A DNA stretch of 64,000 nucleotides from Henricia sp. BOLD:AAB3569 (taxonomy: Eukaryota > Echinodermata > Asteroidea > Spinulosida > Echinasteridae). Each line of letters starts with the position of its first letter. The first letter of the stretch is position 1. The notes beneath the pieces were generated by a model that was not told the DNA's origin, ran no database searches, and saw only the letters and a list, made by a program, of their open reading frames with translations. The stretch spans positions 2,405,501 through 2,469,500 of the forward strand of contig JBBELK010000387.1 in NCBI GenBank assembly GCA_037783545.1, read 5' to 3'. A program made the translations under genes and the position numbers. Below are positions 1 to 12,400 of this stretch, in pieces.

Positions 1-587
1 TAAACCTTGGAATTAGTTTTATTTCCAGCCGTAGGGCCGTGTGATACAGTTTATTTCTGATGGTTTTTTTTACTGCAGTACTGATCAGATTCAGCTCCAA
101 AATATTTATGAGTATTTTATAAAAGAGGCTATCCAGTCAAGTTATGAAACAAAGTTGAACATAACTCTGAAAAATCGAACATAAAATGTTGACACAAAGT
201 CCAAGGAACCGAAGCGAGTTCCACCGTGGACAGTCTACCGGACAATGTGACATTTAGCCCCACGCGCGATAGTGAACGGCTGATAAAGCGTATAACTCGA
301 CTATTGACCGTTTTTATTAACTTTAAGCTTTTGTGGTTAATTACGGGGAAATTTTGACGATCTTTTTTCACAAGGACCATCAAAAAAGTATTGTCAAGGA
401 TGCTGTATCACTAAATGACGTGAACAGTAGGCCGGTGTGTACCTTTAACCATAGAGCAAGGAACTTGCTCTATGCTTTAACACACAGAGCAAGGAAATTT
501 TTGATAAACATGGATCTCTACATTTAGCGGAATAGCGCCCTCCTTTATTGACACATTTCAAATTTAGCACTCTCGGCCGAGGCATTG
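1..587. other. Non-coding stretch, nothing recognised
   Basis: No convincing exon, tRNA or repeat end is visible here. Short frames on both strands show no protein-family similarity that I recognise. Small local repeats of a GAGCAAGGAA motif occur near 460-500. Confidence 0.5.
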
Positions 588-1213
588 TACACTCGACCAA
601 AAAAGTTCTGTCACCTGTAAGACATTTGTAGATATTTTATTATGAAATTGGATTTAATGTAGGAAAATAATATATCAAATTTTAGCTGAACATATCACTC
701 AAAGGAATAGAGCTCAACGGAGTCCATGATGGCCGCAAGCTTCACGGAACAGGAATGCAACAAAGGAGTGTGGGGTCAGAATGAAAAACACCAAAAAAAC
801 AACGATGTCAACTTTATTGCACTCGAGCAAGGGGAATTACAGTTCAGTATTTTGCTTCCACCATACCTAATGCAATGGCACGATTCAGATTTGACAATTT
901 AACCATTTTGATTTGGATGTTTTTGACAAGACATTGATAAATCCAAACTCACTTAAAAATGTCCTAATTGTCTACACACAAATTGCCCAAATCACAAGTT
1001 GCATTGTTCTTTGGTGTTTTTCATTCTGACCCCACACTCCTTTGTTGCATTCCTGTTCAGTAAAGCTTGCCATCATGATATTTCTTGAGCTCTATTCCTT
1101 TGAGGGATATGTTCAGCTAAAATTTGATATATTATTTTCCTACATTAAATCCAATTTAATAATAAATATCTATAAATGTGTTACTGGTGACATAACTTTT
1201 TTGGTCGAGTGTA
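588..1213. mobile_element. Foldback MITE with about 215-bp arms
   Basis: The left arm (588 to about 800) and right arm (about 1005-1213) are imperfect reverse complements. The arms start with TACACTCGACCAAAAAAGTT and run inward through an AGGAATGCAACAAAGGAGTG block to a spacer of roughly 200 bp. There is no coding capacity. The structure is that of a non-autonomous DNA transposon; the target duplication is not clear. Confidence 0.75.
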
Positions 1214-1597
1214 TCTTTTCATTTGCAAATAAATTTATTATCACAAAAGAAAGCACTTTGATCGTTTTCGATGACAATTTGTAATTCCTTAATGATGATC
1301 CTTTGATGATCCTGATTGTTATCTCCCTAGATAAATTCAGGCCTTTGTGCATCGTAAATGCTCATTTCTTTAGATTATACCCCAAGGCGACATTCATTTT
1401 AAAATAATGACTACATTTACAGGTAGTAATTTTCTGATCTGCTTCCTCATTAAAAAGTTTAATTTTGTTATGGTAGACATTTTCATGGAGCGACTAGGCA
1501 AGTCTATTTTCGGCACCTGTTCGGCGCGCGTTCGCGCCCACTATGTACAATCGGCACTGCTACTGGAATTACGCGGTTTTTATCCACCTTAGAGGAA

Positions 1598-2072
1598 ACG
1601 CTGCGTTTCACATACGCGAACGTTTGCAAACGTTGGCCAACAATTTCGAGTGAAACGTATTGTGCGCCACCAACGTTGGCCAACAAACTTTTAAGTTGTC
1701 AGCCATGTTCGCGAGACATTTCAAAATGGCGCACGCGACATGAAAGATGACAGACGATTGTTTGCAGTTTTGAAAATAGCAAATAAATTGCACCTTTCGT
1801 GGTTTTCTCCCTTATCGCTAAGGACGCATTTTCAAAATTCGTGGTTTTCTCCCTTATCGCTGGCGATACACAATCAATGGCAACGTGTCACGTTTCCTTA
1901 AATTTGGTAAGCAGCGGAGAGCCACATTACAACGTCACTATACGACCGCTGGGACTCTAGGCGCCGCCATCTTGACAATGTATTTTGGCCATTTTGGCAA
2001 ACAACCCGTTCCACATTGAGCAAAACTTTGGCGCCAACGTTAACAAATGTTCGCGTACGTGGAACGCAGCCC
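1598..2072. mobile_element. TIR element with GCTGCGTTTCACATACGCG ends
   Basis: The left end (GCTGCGTTTCACATACGCG, then AACGTTTGCAAACGTTGG) matches the reverse complement of the right end (GCTGCGTTCCACGTACGCG). A 46-bp direct duplication (TTCGTGGTTTTCTCCCTTAT and flanks) lies inside at about 1798-1875. There is no coding capacity. The GGCTGCGTTC-type ends recall the elements at 31348-31818 and 58439-58543, but the interiors differ. Confidence 0.55.
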
Positions 2073-2812
2073 TGTACTCGAAATCTAATTACATTATGGA
2101 CAATTTCATCAAATCTTTTAATAAGTTTTAACATGTCACTGTTGTATTTTGGAAAATCTTTAAACTAGTTACTGAATCATTCTCGTCATGTTTTGTGTTG
2201 ATATGAACGGGCAAAATATCGTTCGATTCACGAGGCAATATACTGTGTGTATATAATTCTAAAGGCAATCGATCTCTGAAGACTGGTATTTAAAAAAATA
2301 AAAATCGCCTTCTAAAATGTCACGTCATGTAGCTAGGGGGGAGGTGGTGTGACACCGCCCTATTTATTTTATTCGGCAAATCCATGGTGCTGTCGGCAAA
2401 CAAATAAATATATATATATAAAGGCACGGCTGTATCGGCAATTCTATTACGGCGCTGTTAGGGCGCTCATCCGTTCACCAGCAAAATGTGGTCACACCCA
2501 CACCCTCAAAATGGTCTAGCTACGACCCTGCAAAGATGGCCATTTCAACTCATCTCCATATATAACACAAACATAAATAACACTTCCAAAATCGTTTAAC
2601 TTAATGCTTGACATTTCCTGTTTAACAAAACATAGTAATAATTCCTAAATTGTTAAGGTATAAACTGATACATTGATAAACATTACATATACACAGATAA
2701 TAATTTTTAAAATAGTTAATTTAACAGTTTATTGTATAGTTTCAATGATTATAAGGTGCAAAGATAGGTCTTCCAGGTGCAAAGATATAGTTTTCTTCAG
2801 AAAGTTTGACTT
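2073..2812. other. Non-coding stretch 3' of the CABIT gene
   Basis: AT-rich sequence directly downstream (in the minus sense) of the CABIT gene stop. It should contain that gene's 3' UTR, but I could not single out a poly(A) signal with confidence. A short (TA)n run lies near 2408-2420. Confidence 0.4.
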
Positions 2813-5595
2813 TTACAAGTCCGTTGATTGTTCAATCTGAACAAACCCCGAGACAGAGACTCCGTCTGGTGGTCCGCGTTGCATAGTTTGTTTGTTTCCG
2901 ATTCCAACATGTCTAAGGTCAGTCATACTGAAACTGGTAAGCGAACCCAGTCGTCCACCTCGCTTGGATTTCAAGGCATTCCGATTTTTAGTTTGGCGAC
3001 GATTGTCTATGTCATCGAAGCTATCCCGACCGCTCCATAGCCGGGGCCGAAAGAGAGCGAGTCTGGATACCGAACCGAACAGAGACCGAGGCGTGTATGT
3101 ATCAGCTAGGTCATCCTCATTCGTTACGTCACTGATGTCGTCATCCAAATCGCCACCCGCCATCTTGGAGTCCAACTTGCGGAACCACATCGTGTCACTG
3201 TCTGTGTCATCAATCGTATCCGCGGTGGATTCAGACATGCTGGTTGCAGAAGTGGACGTGCCTGACACCGACACCGCGTCAACCGTATCAACGGCTCGTT
3301 TGAGTCTAGTCTCCTTCCGCTTAGCGAACAGACGTTCTTTACCTCTGACTTCATGTTGAGAAGTTCCACTTCGAGCTAAGGAACCCAGGTCAACAGACAC
3401 GCTGATGGGTCGAGGTTTAGTCTCTTTATCAGCCGCCCTAATCCTCTGTAATGTCCCGTAATAGTACGCGCGACCAAGTGATTGTTGCCGCTTCTGGACC
3501 GTTGATGTGTTTCGGGTAAAACTTCTGGAACTTTCGTTATCTTTCTCGTAGGTATACACAGTGATATCTATCGGGGAGAAACAAAACATTGCTTTATAAA
3601 AGCTTAGAACAGCAACAAAGTATTGTATTCAACTGAACTACAAATTCCCAAAAAGCAACTTGGAAAGTAACAAGGTTAAATTTTGGGTAAAGCAGTTTTG
3701 AGTCGAGCATACTTCAGTTTACTGTGATGCTCTACTTTTGACGGGAACTGATTCTTGCGTTGAGTGAACGAGAGATTTCAGTTATCCGAGTTTAACTCGA
3801 TGTCAATAACTGTTTGCGTCAATAAACCGTTGGAGGAGTATTGAGGTTTGGTAGGTAAGTCGTTTACATGCCCACGCTGGCTCATACGGCCGGTACTCAT
3901 CCCCGGTTTCTGTGGCATGGAGTGACTAGGAGCATTGCTACTCCTCCTGGATGGGATGTCAGTCCATCGCAGGTCACCCCCAGCAACTAGTTTGGTTTCC
4001 CCAACCGTATCTGGTGGTACCCATTTATACACCTGGGTGGAGAGAGACAACATGGAGTGAAGTGTCTTGTCCAAGGATGCAACGCGGTGCAATGGCCACG
4101 CTTCTAACCATGGACTTCTCGTCCGAAAGTCCGGCGCGCTATCCATTAGACCACCACGTCTCCATTGAGGTTTGGACATTGACCTAAATCTATCACGTTG
4201 TAATAGATTTTTGTACTCACTTTTGTTCCCTTGGACGGCACCAAAGCGAACCTTTGTAGCAACCACGTTATCCAGCTCTAGCATCAGGCGCTTCCAGTTC
4301 TTATCCCCGCTGCCAAGGCCCATGGCTAAGGTCATCTCCAGATCGTGGTGTACAAGGATGCTCAAGACTGAAGGGTCTAAATCACCTGTTAAAATAGGAG
4401 CATGAACCATCTCATGTTGAAACTGTTGCCCAAGCGGTGTGAGTGCGACATGATTGCAACGTTCACTTATATTAGAGTATACTCCAACTACACGTTAATC
4501 AAGATAACAGCAATCGCACATAAATTATTATCGAATCGTCCACTTCATTTCTTACCAAAATTCACAGCATTTCCGTTGAGGTAGACCTCTTGGTGGAGCT
4601 GAATCAAGTCGAGCGGTTCTAGGGTCATTCGGACCCCGAGACGACATCCATCTAACGCCTGGCTCTCGGTCAAGTGACTTGGTGAAAATCGAACTCTCTT
4701 GGGAAGTGAGAACTGCCGAATTATGTCGGCTATAGAGAGCGTCTTTCGTTTGGACACTGAAATGCAAGACAAGAATAGCTACCAAATTCATAATTGTATG
4801 TCGCTGGACGGTGCTGGATAATTCAAACCAGGTCTTGGATGAATTTGATAGTACCTGGCCACTCGTCAAAATTATCAGTGGGCTAGAAATCGAACTAACT
4901 TCGAACTCTAACCCACCCCAAATATCAATCTATCCACTCGGCATACGGACCATTTCTTAGCCACATTTTTGCATAGCAACAACACATTTTAAAGTACATG
5001 TAGTATCTATCCAAACTTACGTGGTCGTTTCCTGTCGCCAAGAACTTCAAAGGGGACGTCAAAGTCGAGAGGGACGCTCAAATAGCGCCCTCCGGCGTCT
5101 CTGGCAATCACACGTTGCTGCTTCAGCCATCGGTGGATTCGAACCACCTGCAGTAAAATTCAAGCAAATTACATATTCACGTCATCATTACGTCATTCAT
5201 TACGATTCATTACGATCGAAGTGACTGTGCTATACATGTCGTTTATTTTTATACAAAGGATCAAGAGCAAACTCAACAAGGGTATTTTTTTTGACCCAAA
5301 TAATTTGATAACTTTTTTTGATATGGACATTGCAAATCATGTCTATACAGGATTTAAGTCAACATGGCGGCGCCCACATCAGCACAGCAATTGGGAGTTG
5401 CTCTCCAGTTGTCTATATTCAAACTCTATAGAAAAGACTGATTACCTGTCCCTGGCCGAGCGAATCTGTGTCTTGGAGCCCGCAATGTCCCTGTGTTACC
5501 CTCACTAGCAGAGGGGCAGGGTACTTGGCCATAATGTCCCTGGCGTTGTACGATTCACTTGACCATATGATGTCATTCACTGCTCGGGCAAACAT
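2813..5595 (-). CDS. CABIT-domain protein, GAREM/Themis-like
   Basis: Five coding exons on the minus strand: 5595-5446, 5147-5021, 4756-4556, 4385-4221 and 3567-2813. All introns are GT-AG and the phases agree, giving about 465 aa. The start codon has a CCACC context just after a splice acceptor at 5601-5602, so a non-coding 5' exon lies upstream. Residues about 7-215 match the CABIT pattern of GAREM: WSSESYNARDIMAKY near the N-terminus, then VVRIHRWLKQQRVIARD, GRYLSVPLDFDVPFEVL and LSIADIIRQFSLPKRV. CABIT proteins of this family couple receptor tyrosine-kinase or antigen-receptor signals to GRB2/MAPK; that role is known for relatives and inferred here. Residues about 216-465 are Ser/Arg/Asp-rich and look disordered. 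I see no SAM domain, which vertebrate GAREMs carry at the C-terminus. A tRNA-Arg SINE sits in intron 4. Confidence 0.85.
3885..4172 (-). mobile_element. tRNA-Arg-derived SINE in CABIT-gene intron 4
   Basis: On the minus strand the head reads like tRNA-Arg: GGTCTAATGGATAGCGCG (box A) followed by an anticodon stem around a TCG loop. A conserved SINE middle follows (CACCTGGGTGGAGAGAG in inverse sense, then CTTGTCCAAGGATGC in inverse sense). It lies wholly inside the intron between exons 4 and 5 of the CABIT gene, in the same orientation. It is open in the gene's reading frame across the exon-4 donor, which can mislead gene finders. Confidence 0.8.
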
Positions 5596-5600
5596 GGTGG

Positions 5601-7016
5601 CTGAAAAATAAATTAAAAAACGAAATAAATAAATCTCAAAGATGGGTAATTCCCAAAAGTGTGACATGCTTTTAAAGATTTTCAAGTGTGTTTAGTGATT
5701 GAAGGTGTTTTTTTAGTAGAAATTTTTTTTTTTTATTTACATACTGCTACTTAAATTTAACGTTTGTGTGTGGATAAGACACCAAGGTTAATGCAAACTC
5801 ATTCAATACAGCTAATTTTCATTGGCGTAGGTAACCCGGGACACCAAATTCCTATTCAATATAATGGAACAAATTATGAGCCTTTATGGTCTTTTGTTTC
5901 AAATATTTGTCAGTAATCACAGAACAAAATATTCAAGAAATTTGTGCTGTACGCTGTAATCACAGGCCACTAAGAATATGTGATGATGAGTGGCGATTTT
6001 TGATGCACAGGGTGTCGTACGTAACTGGGACACCAAAGTTTTGGACCCCTAATTTTAGGAATTACCCAGTAGCCTTTTGCGAGTAAACTTTGTACCCTGG
6101 CTGGCACCCCAAAATATTCACTTTCATATGGAGGTGCAGTTTATAAAATCCACATACTATACTGTTGTTACTATGTAGTGCACGCCATTACCTAACAACT
6201 GACAGTGTGGTGGCTTTATGCCATTCTCTCCTACGGTGAACGCAGTGTTGATTCTGTACTTCACACATGCCCGTGTGCACCCGGTCACATTACATAGCAA
6301 CAAACATTTTGTCTGGTCGTCTGGATATTAATGTGTATGTGAAAAGAAGAGTCGCAAAAGGCTAATTTGGGAGAGATGTCCTCACACGTTTATAGTTAAA
6401 CTAGAGTTGATTACACCAATTTCCAAACACCATGTTTATACATTGAAAACCAACACCTATTTTTTTTTTTAGGCTGACCCCACCTCTTAGAAAGAATTTA
6501 GTACCGCACACCCTACCAAGCTTAATACTGTGAAACATACCAAGGCACACCGTTTTAAAACTCAAACTAACTTACCTTTATCAAAATTTGAAGTTTCAAG
6601 ATCATTCGGCAGTTCAAATGGTTGGTATATGGTATATACTCTTCGATTTCAACCTTCAAGCGTCATATCACATGGCCCAACCATGGAGGAAGGACTGGCC
6701 CGATAAACTTACAGTCAGTCGTTATTGGTAAACACCCTTATTTTCCCCGTATTTCCCCATACATGCAATCAATAAAGGCTTATTCACCGCTTTGGAATGA
6801 GGGCCGTCTATTGAAAGCCGTAGAGGAAAATTCAATAGAATATGCACGCTTCGTTGAGCATAATTTTGGACTCCGGAAAATCAGTATTGTCCCATTTCGT
6901 GCATTAGTTCAGGTCGCCACCCATTCGAAGAGCCAAGCTTTGGGTTCAGTTATTTGGGGGCACAGGTACGTACACACAATAACGCATGCAAATCTCTCAA
7001 AGTCGAACTTGTGGGG
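5601..7016. other. Non-coding region upstream of the CABIT gene
   Basis: This stretch should hold the 5' UTR exon and promoter of the CABIT gene, but neither can be placed. A GGGACACCAAA motif recurs at 5838 and 6027 within a weak direct repeat (about 5825-6110). No other coding exon is convincing. Confidence 0.4.
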
Positions 7017-7070
7017 GGAGGGGGGGGGGGGGGGGGGGGGGGGGGGTTTGGGGGGTGGGGGTGGGGGGTA
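7017..7070. repeat. G tract (about 50 bp)
   Basis: Nearly uninterrupted run of G with a few A/T breaks. It has potential for G-quadruplexes, and its assembled length may be unreliable. Confidence 0.9.
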
Positions 7071-7787
7071 CGTCCGCAGTACGTCCGCAGTGCTTATAAG
7101 AAGTCAAACTTGCACAGACTTCATTAATTCCGACATTTATTGTAAACATTTAAAGGGACGTTGGTAAAACGCGGAACGGTGGAACGGAGAGATGGAACAG
7201 AGGGATGGGAACAGAAGGGTGGAATGGTTTAACAAACTTTAAACAAATCTCCAAGCCAATCTATCTAATGTTGAGCAAGTCACAGTTATTACCCCAAGGC
7301 ATGGTCAACGTTTACCCACAACAATATTCACCCATGTCTTAGTGAATATGTGCTCAACTTCCGTGGCTCTAAATTTAACATGAACCACAATTTAGATTTA
7401 CTCACTATCCAACAAGTTGACTAGAAAAATTAGGAAATCCGTTTACCCAATATTTGTTATAGTGCGTGATGTTTTCCTTTGCAAGATTATTTTAATTTAT
7501 TTTATGAATATATAAGAACAAACGCATTAATGCTGAATTATGTCTACAATACATTGATTAATTAATCAAAGTTGTAGCATATGTCTAGGCCTGTATACTT
7601 TTAAATTTAATGCATAATATGCGAATTTAATTCATAACAAATGAAAAGGAATATTTAGTTCAGCCCGTGTTGCAAACAAATAAAATTATTTTTCTGCGAA
7701 TTGGATTGCACATTCGTAATCATTGGCAACGTATACTAAAACCGAAAGCCTAATAACGTATTTGTAATCCTTCAAAGACGAGGCTCG
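7071..7787. other. AT-rich non-coding stretch
   Basis: No exon, RNA or repeat boundary recognised. A small GGAACGGTGGAACGGAGAGA purine repeat is present near 7170-7220. Confidence 0.4.
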
Positions 7788-8022
7788 TCAATTACACCAC
7801 GAAAAAATTAACACCAAAATTCTTGCCCAAAATAAACACCAAGAAGAATACGTTGACACCGGATGTGGGTGTTAAAGTTTAACACTCTTCTTGGTGTTAA
7901 AAAATATTGATTCCCAAATTGGTGTTACTTAACACCCAAATCCTTGCCCAATATGGATACCAGGGAAGAATCAAATTTTACACCAGTGGTGTAGATTTTA
8001 ACACCGCATTTGTTGCAGTGTA
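7788..8022. mobile_element. ACACC-rich short element
   Basis: The sequence is built from many AACACC/GGTGTT motifs in both orientations. Its right end, read in reverse, is TTACACTGCAACAAATGCGG, a common start of short non-autonomous elements. There is no coding capacity. Family unknown. Confidence 0.45.
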
Positions 8023-8036
8023 ACTGACAATGATTA

Positions 8037-9212
8037 TCAGTCAGTATGACTAGATCAGTCAGTCAGTATGACTGATTAGTCAGTCAGTATGACTGATTAG
8101 TCAGCCAGTATGACTAGATCAGTCAGTCAGTATGACTGATCAATCAGTCAGTATGACTGATCAATCAGTCAGTATGACTGATTAGTCAGTCGGTATGACT
8201 GATTAGTCAGCCAGTATGACTAGATCAGTCAGTCAGTATGACTAGATCAGTCAGTCAGTATGACTGATCAATCAGTCGGTATGACTGATTAGTCAGTCGG
8301 TATGACTGATTAGTCAGTCAGTATGACTGATTAGTCAGTCGGTATGACTAGATCAGTCAGTCAGTATGACTGATCAATCAGTCAGTATGACTGATTAGTC
8401 AGCCAGTATGACTAGATCAGTCAGTCAGTATGACTGATCAATCAGTCAGTATGACTGATTAGTCAGTCGGTATGACTGATTAGTCAGCCAGTATGACTAG
8501 ATCAGTCAGTCAGTATGACTGATTGATCAGTCAGTATGACTGATTGATTAGTCATACTGACTGATCAATCAGTCAGTATGACTGATTGATCTAGTCATAC
8601 TGGCTGACTAATCAGTCAGTATGACTGATTAATCAGTCAGTATGACTGATTAGTCAGCCAGTATGACTAGATCAGTCAGTCAGTATGACTAGATCAGTCA
8701 GTCAGTATGACTAGATCAGTCAGTCAGTATGACTGATCAATCAGTCAGTATGACTGATTAGTCAGTCGGTATGACTAGATCAGTCAGTCAGTATGACTGA
8801 TCAATCAGTCAGTATGACTGATTAGTCAGCCAGTATGACTAGATCAGTCAGTCAGTATGACTGATCAATCAGTCAGTATGACTGATTAGTCAGTCGGTAT
8901 GACTGATTAGTCAGCCAGTATGACTAGATCAGTCAGTCAGTATGACTGATTGATCAGTCAGTATGACTGATCGATCAGTCATACTTCAGTATGACTGATT
9001 AATCAGTCAGTATGACTGATTAGTCAGCCAGTATGACTAGATCAGTCAGTCAGTATGACTAGATCAGTCAGTCAGTATGACTAGATCAGTCAGTCAGTAT
9101 GACTAGATCAGTCAGTCAGTATGACTGATCAGTCAGTCGGTATGACTGATCAATCAGTCGGTATGACTAGATCAGTCAGTCGGTATGACTGATCAATCAG
9201 TCAGGATGACTA
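8037..9212. repeat. 1.2-kb palindromic-unit satellite (about 21-bp period)
   Basis: Tandem array of TCAGTCAGTATGACTGA-type units, about 55 in number. Three linker variants alternate: TGACTGATCAA, TGACTGATTAG and TGACTAGATCAG. The unit is nearly its own reverse complement, and orientation flips occur near 8545-8610. A GG/CC variant (AGTCGG, AGCCAG) recurs in blocks, so higher-order units of about 100-150 bp seem to be present. It starts only about 280 bp downstream of the Rab18-like A stop codon in gene sense. Confidence 0.95.
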
Positions 9213-9490
9213 GAATCCTCGTAATGTCAAACATCTAAACTCCTAAAAAAGTCGGAAAGTCAAGTTTGACTGACGATTTCTCTCTTGTTACTAAACCATT
9301 ATCCTTGAAATTTGTATCATTGGAAAGCCCCGTTATTCCTCTTTACAGTGATGTGTCATTTGTTATGATTAGGCAATTGGGGGATGTGCAGTATAGCGGA
9401 ATACAGGGGTGGGTGGAAAGTAAAATGTCAACAAATTCACTGCTATTGTCATGCAGTGCATTCCCCTTTTGCTTGGAAGATGGGAATGTG

Positions 9491-12400
9491 TCAATGCACT
9501 TTTTGACAACTACAGCCCTTCTTTTCGTTGTTGTCCTCGTCAACAGCTACTACAGCTACTACAGGCGGAACTGGCAGAAGAATAACGTTATTCACGAGGT
9601 GTTCAAATGCCGCTTCAATACCTCGTTTCTCTTTTGCACTGCATTCGAAGTAAGCTATGTTGTATTTCTGTGCAAGACGTTGGCCTTCTCTCTTGGTGAC
9701 TTGCCTCTTCTTCTGAAGAATTAAGAAATAAACCAACCTGTTCTGATTGAACCATGTCTGAGCCGACGGAACAACTGAAAAGTATTGTCCGAAAGTACCA
9801 ACGAAACAGATTTTGCTTGTTGTGACGAAAGTGACGTCACTGCAAAAATGTCGGTTAAAGGCACGGGCTCGTCAGCAATGCGCGCGCGCCAAATTCGTGC
9901 TACGAAATACGCAGCTCCATGCCTCTGCTATGGAGCTGCGTAATTCGTGGCACGAATTTGGCGCGCGCGCATTGCTGACGAGCCTGTGTCTTTGAAGGAA
10001 GGGACAACACTTGTTTGAAGTTATCGACGAATTTAATCAAAAATATTACCAATGTTTTGCCCGGTGCATAAACCTTCATGAGAATCAGAGAATCTTGTTT
10101 TCAACGTCGGCAACACAATTAATTTTGATGTTAAACTCTGCGCCATATTTGAAATGTTGAAAGGGATGATGACGTCAACCAGCATGCAACGATTGAATGT
10201 ATTCGCTGGCATAGTGTGACGTCAATTTGCGCGCGGACGCGCTTACTTCCTTGCCAACGGTTCACGCCACTTGCATGACAACGCGTTACTTCATTCGTTT
10301 TGCACAGGAGCCACACACGGAACATTTACTGTTGAGTTTTTCTGTTACAAACATGACAAAATAAGGCGGCAGGATGGCGTATCGCTATGAGAGTAGTATG
10401 AGCAAACCATTGCAAGTCATTGGTCCTTATTTTTTAACATTTTCTTCTAAAAGAATTATAGTAAAACACACTGTGCGCAAACACAATGGATGTAAAACGT
10501 GAGCGTGAACCAATAACCATAAAGTTACGGTCCAGCGCCCGCAAAGTGTCGTCACGACTGTGCCAGCGAATAACGTCAAGATTGATGCCTTGTTTGCCGA
10601 CTCCCATACGCAGTGCAGTGAAGTATGTAAAAATATGTTGTGTCCTGACTCACGCCCTCTCAAGTCCGAGCGCCGAACTTATACAAAAAGGGGACAGAGT
10701 ATAGGGAAACCATTTTGCAAGTGTTGTCCATCCTTTAAAGTGGTGTCGTATAGTAAATGATGCAGACGAAATTATGTAGCGCGAATAATGCATATATGTA
10801 GCGCGAACCATGCATATATTATATATGTTGGTTACACATTCTACTTTTAACATTCCGTTAAATTTGGATTGCAATTTTTTTTAGACACACTGTAGGCTTA
10901 TGGAGGCTTAAAAACTCAAAACTCACCATGTCGGTTTTATTTGCAACAAGAACCTTAACAACGTCAGATGTCGTGCAGTAAAGATCCAAGACGTTCATCC
11001 ATGTTTCAATTTCCTCAAAACTTCTTCGGTCTGTTACATCATACACTAAACGTAGAAAAAAGTGAAAAGGTCCGTGCGTTTTATTTGGAATGTATGAGAT
11101 TCTGGCCTACAATAATGGTCCTGCAGCCGATTTCACGAAACAGTGCGTAACTTGCGCCATAAACGGTTATGGCGCAAGACTTACGCCATAAAGTTATGCC
11201 GTAGCTGCGCAATTACTTAAAATCGATTTCACGAAACTCTTCTTAGCTGCGCAACGTTTATTTTTTCACTTTAGCACTTGTAACTTCTAGGACGAGGCTA
11301 ATTTCTAGTTTATCAACGACTATTTGATGCTTGCGCTTGATAAAATAGTCGTACATAAAACATACGTCGTTGTTTTTCACAAATTTTGCACGGTCATCAT
11401 GGCTGCCGTCGCGAGTCATAATGCGTCGAGTCGCAGATTTCACCGATAAAGGCCGTTTTCTACAAACGGAAGGCTGGGGTTCAGTTCGTTGACGATGCTT
11501 TAAATAAGCACGTGTAGCTAGCTGCATTATCGTCATTTTTCACTGTCCTACGACACATTTTTCCAACTTACGCCACCAAAAACCATTGCGCAAGTTACGC
11601 CACATTTTATGGCGTAAGTCGGCGAGTTGCGCCACATCCTGATGTGGCGCATCTTTCGTGAAACGCTTATTAACTTATTGCGCAAGTTACGCAATAACTT
11701 ATGGCATAAGTGGACTTACGCAATTGCGTAAAGTTTCGTGAAATCGGCTGCTGGACCATTATTCGTTGTTATTACAGACCATATGGGAATTTATTTGAAC
11801 GTCTTGAGAAGAGACTAGGGTAGGGGTAAAGGGTTAGATGTCGGGGGTAAGGGTTACGATTGAATTCATTAAAAAGTGATGAGCTTGCAGCGAGGTCGTT
11901 TGGTGTAGTGGTTAGAGTAACAGACTTCTGTTATGAATGTCCCTAGTTCGATTCCCATTTGTGACAGATTTTGTGCAATACTCGTTACTTTGTTTTAAAA
12001 GATAAAGTAGTTAGAAGCTTGAAAGAGCCAGAAAAAAATGGTAGTCTTTGTTCAGAGTGTTAAATGTGTTAAAGAAAAATGAGAAAATTTGGCTTATGGT
12101 CTAGGACCATTATTGTATGCCCAAAACTCAACGCGTGCTTTTATTTGACCATTTTACACACCGTAAAATGATTTTCAGCACCCGAAATATGCAAGGCAAC
12201 AAATTTGAGCGCAGGTAAAAATCTACCCAAGATTGTTTTTACTGCTTTTTAAAGATGCTGTGTTTATATTTGTGTGTTAAATCGTCTTACCGAGCAAGGC
12301 ACCCTGCGTCCCCCGGTAAGACCAAGGAGCCAGGGCACGAAATTTGTCCTGTCCGTTTGTATCCTAAAAGAAAATGATGAAAGCAGTGACACGAGTAAGA

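Noticed and set aside
3778-4410. 210-codon minus-strand frame across CABIT exon 4
   Set aside because: Only 4221-4385 is exon; the rest is intron with a SINE that happens to be open. The donor at 4220 and acceptor at 3568 give the conserved phase.
6622-7167. 181-codon open frame with a Gly run
   Set aside because: Runs through the G tract at 7017; no family resemblance, no splice context.
8037-9212. CRISPR-like look of regular short repeats
   Set aside because: There are no unique spacers; the units are contiguous variants of one palindrome, in an animal genome.
9266-9724. 152-codon plus-strand frame
   Set aside because: Antisense of the last Rab18-like A exon; the minus-strand reading carries the conserved CSAKE motif.
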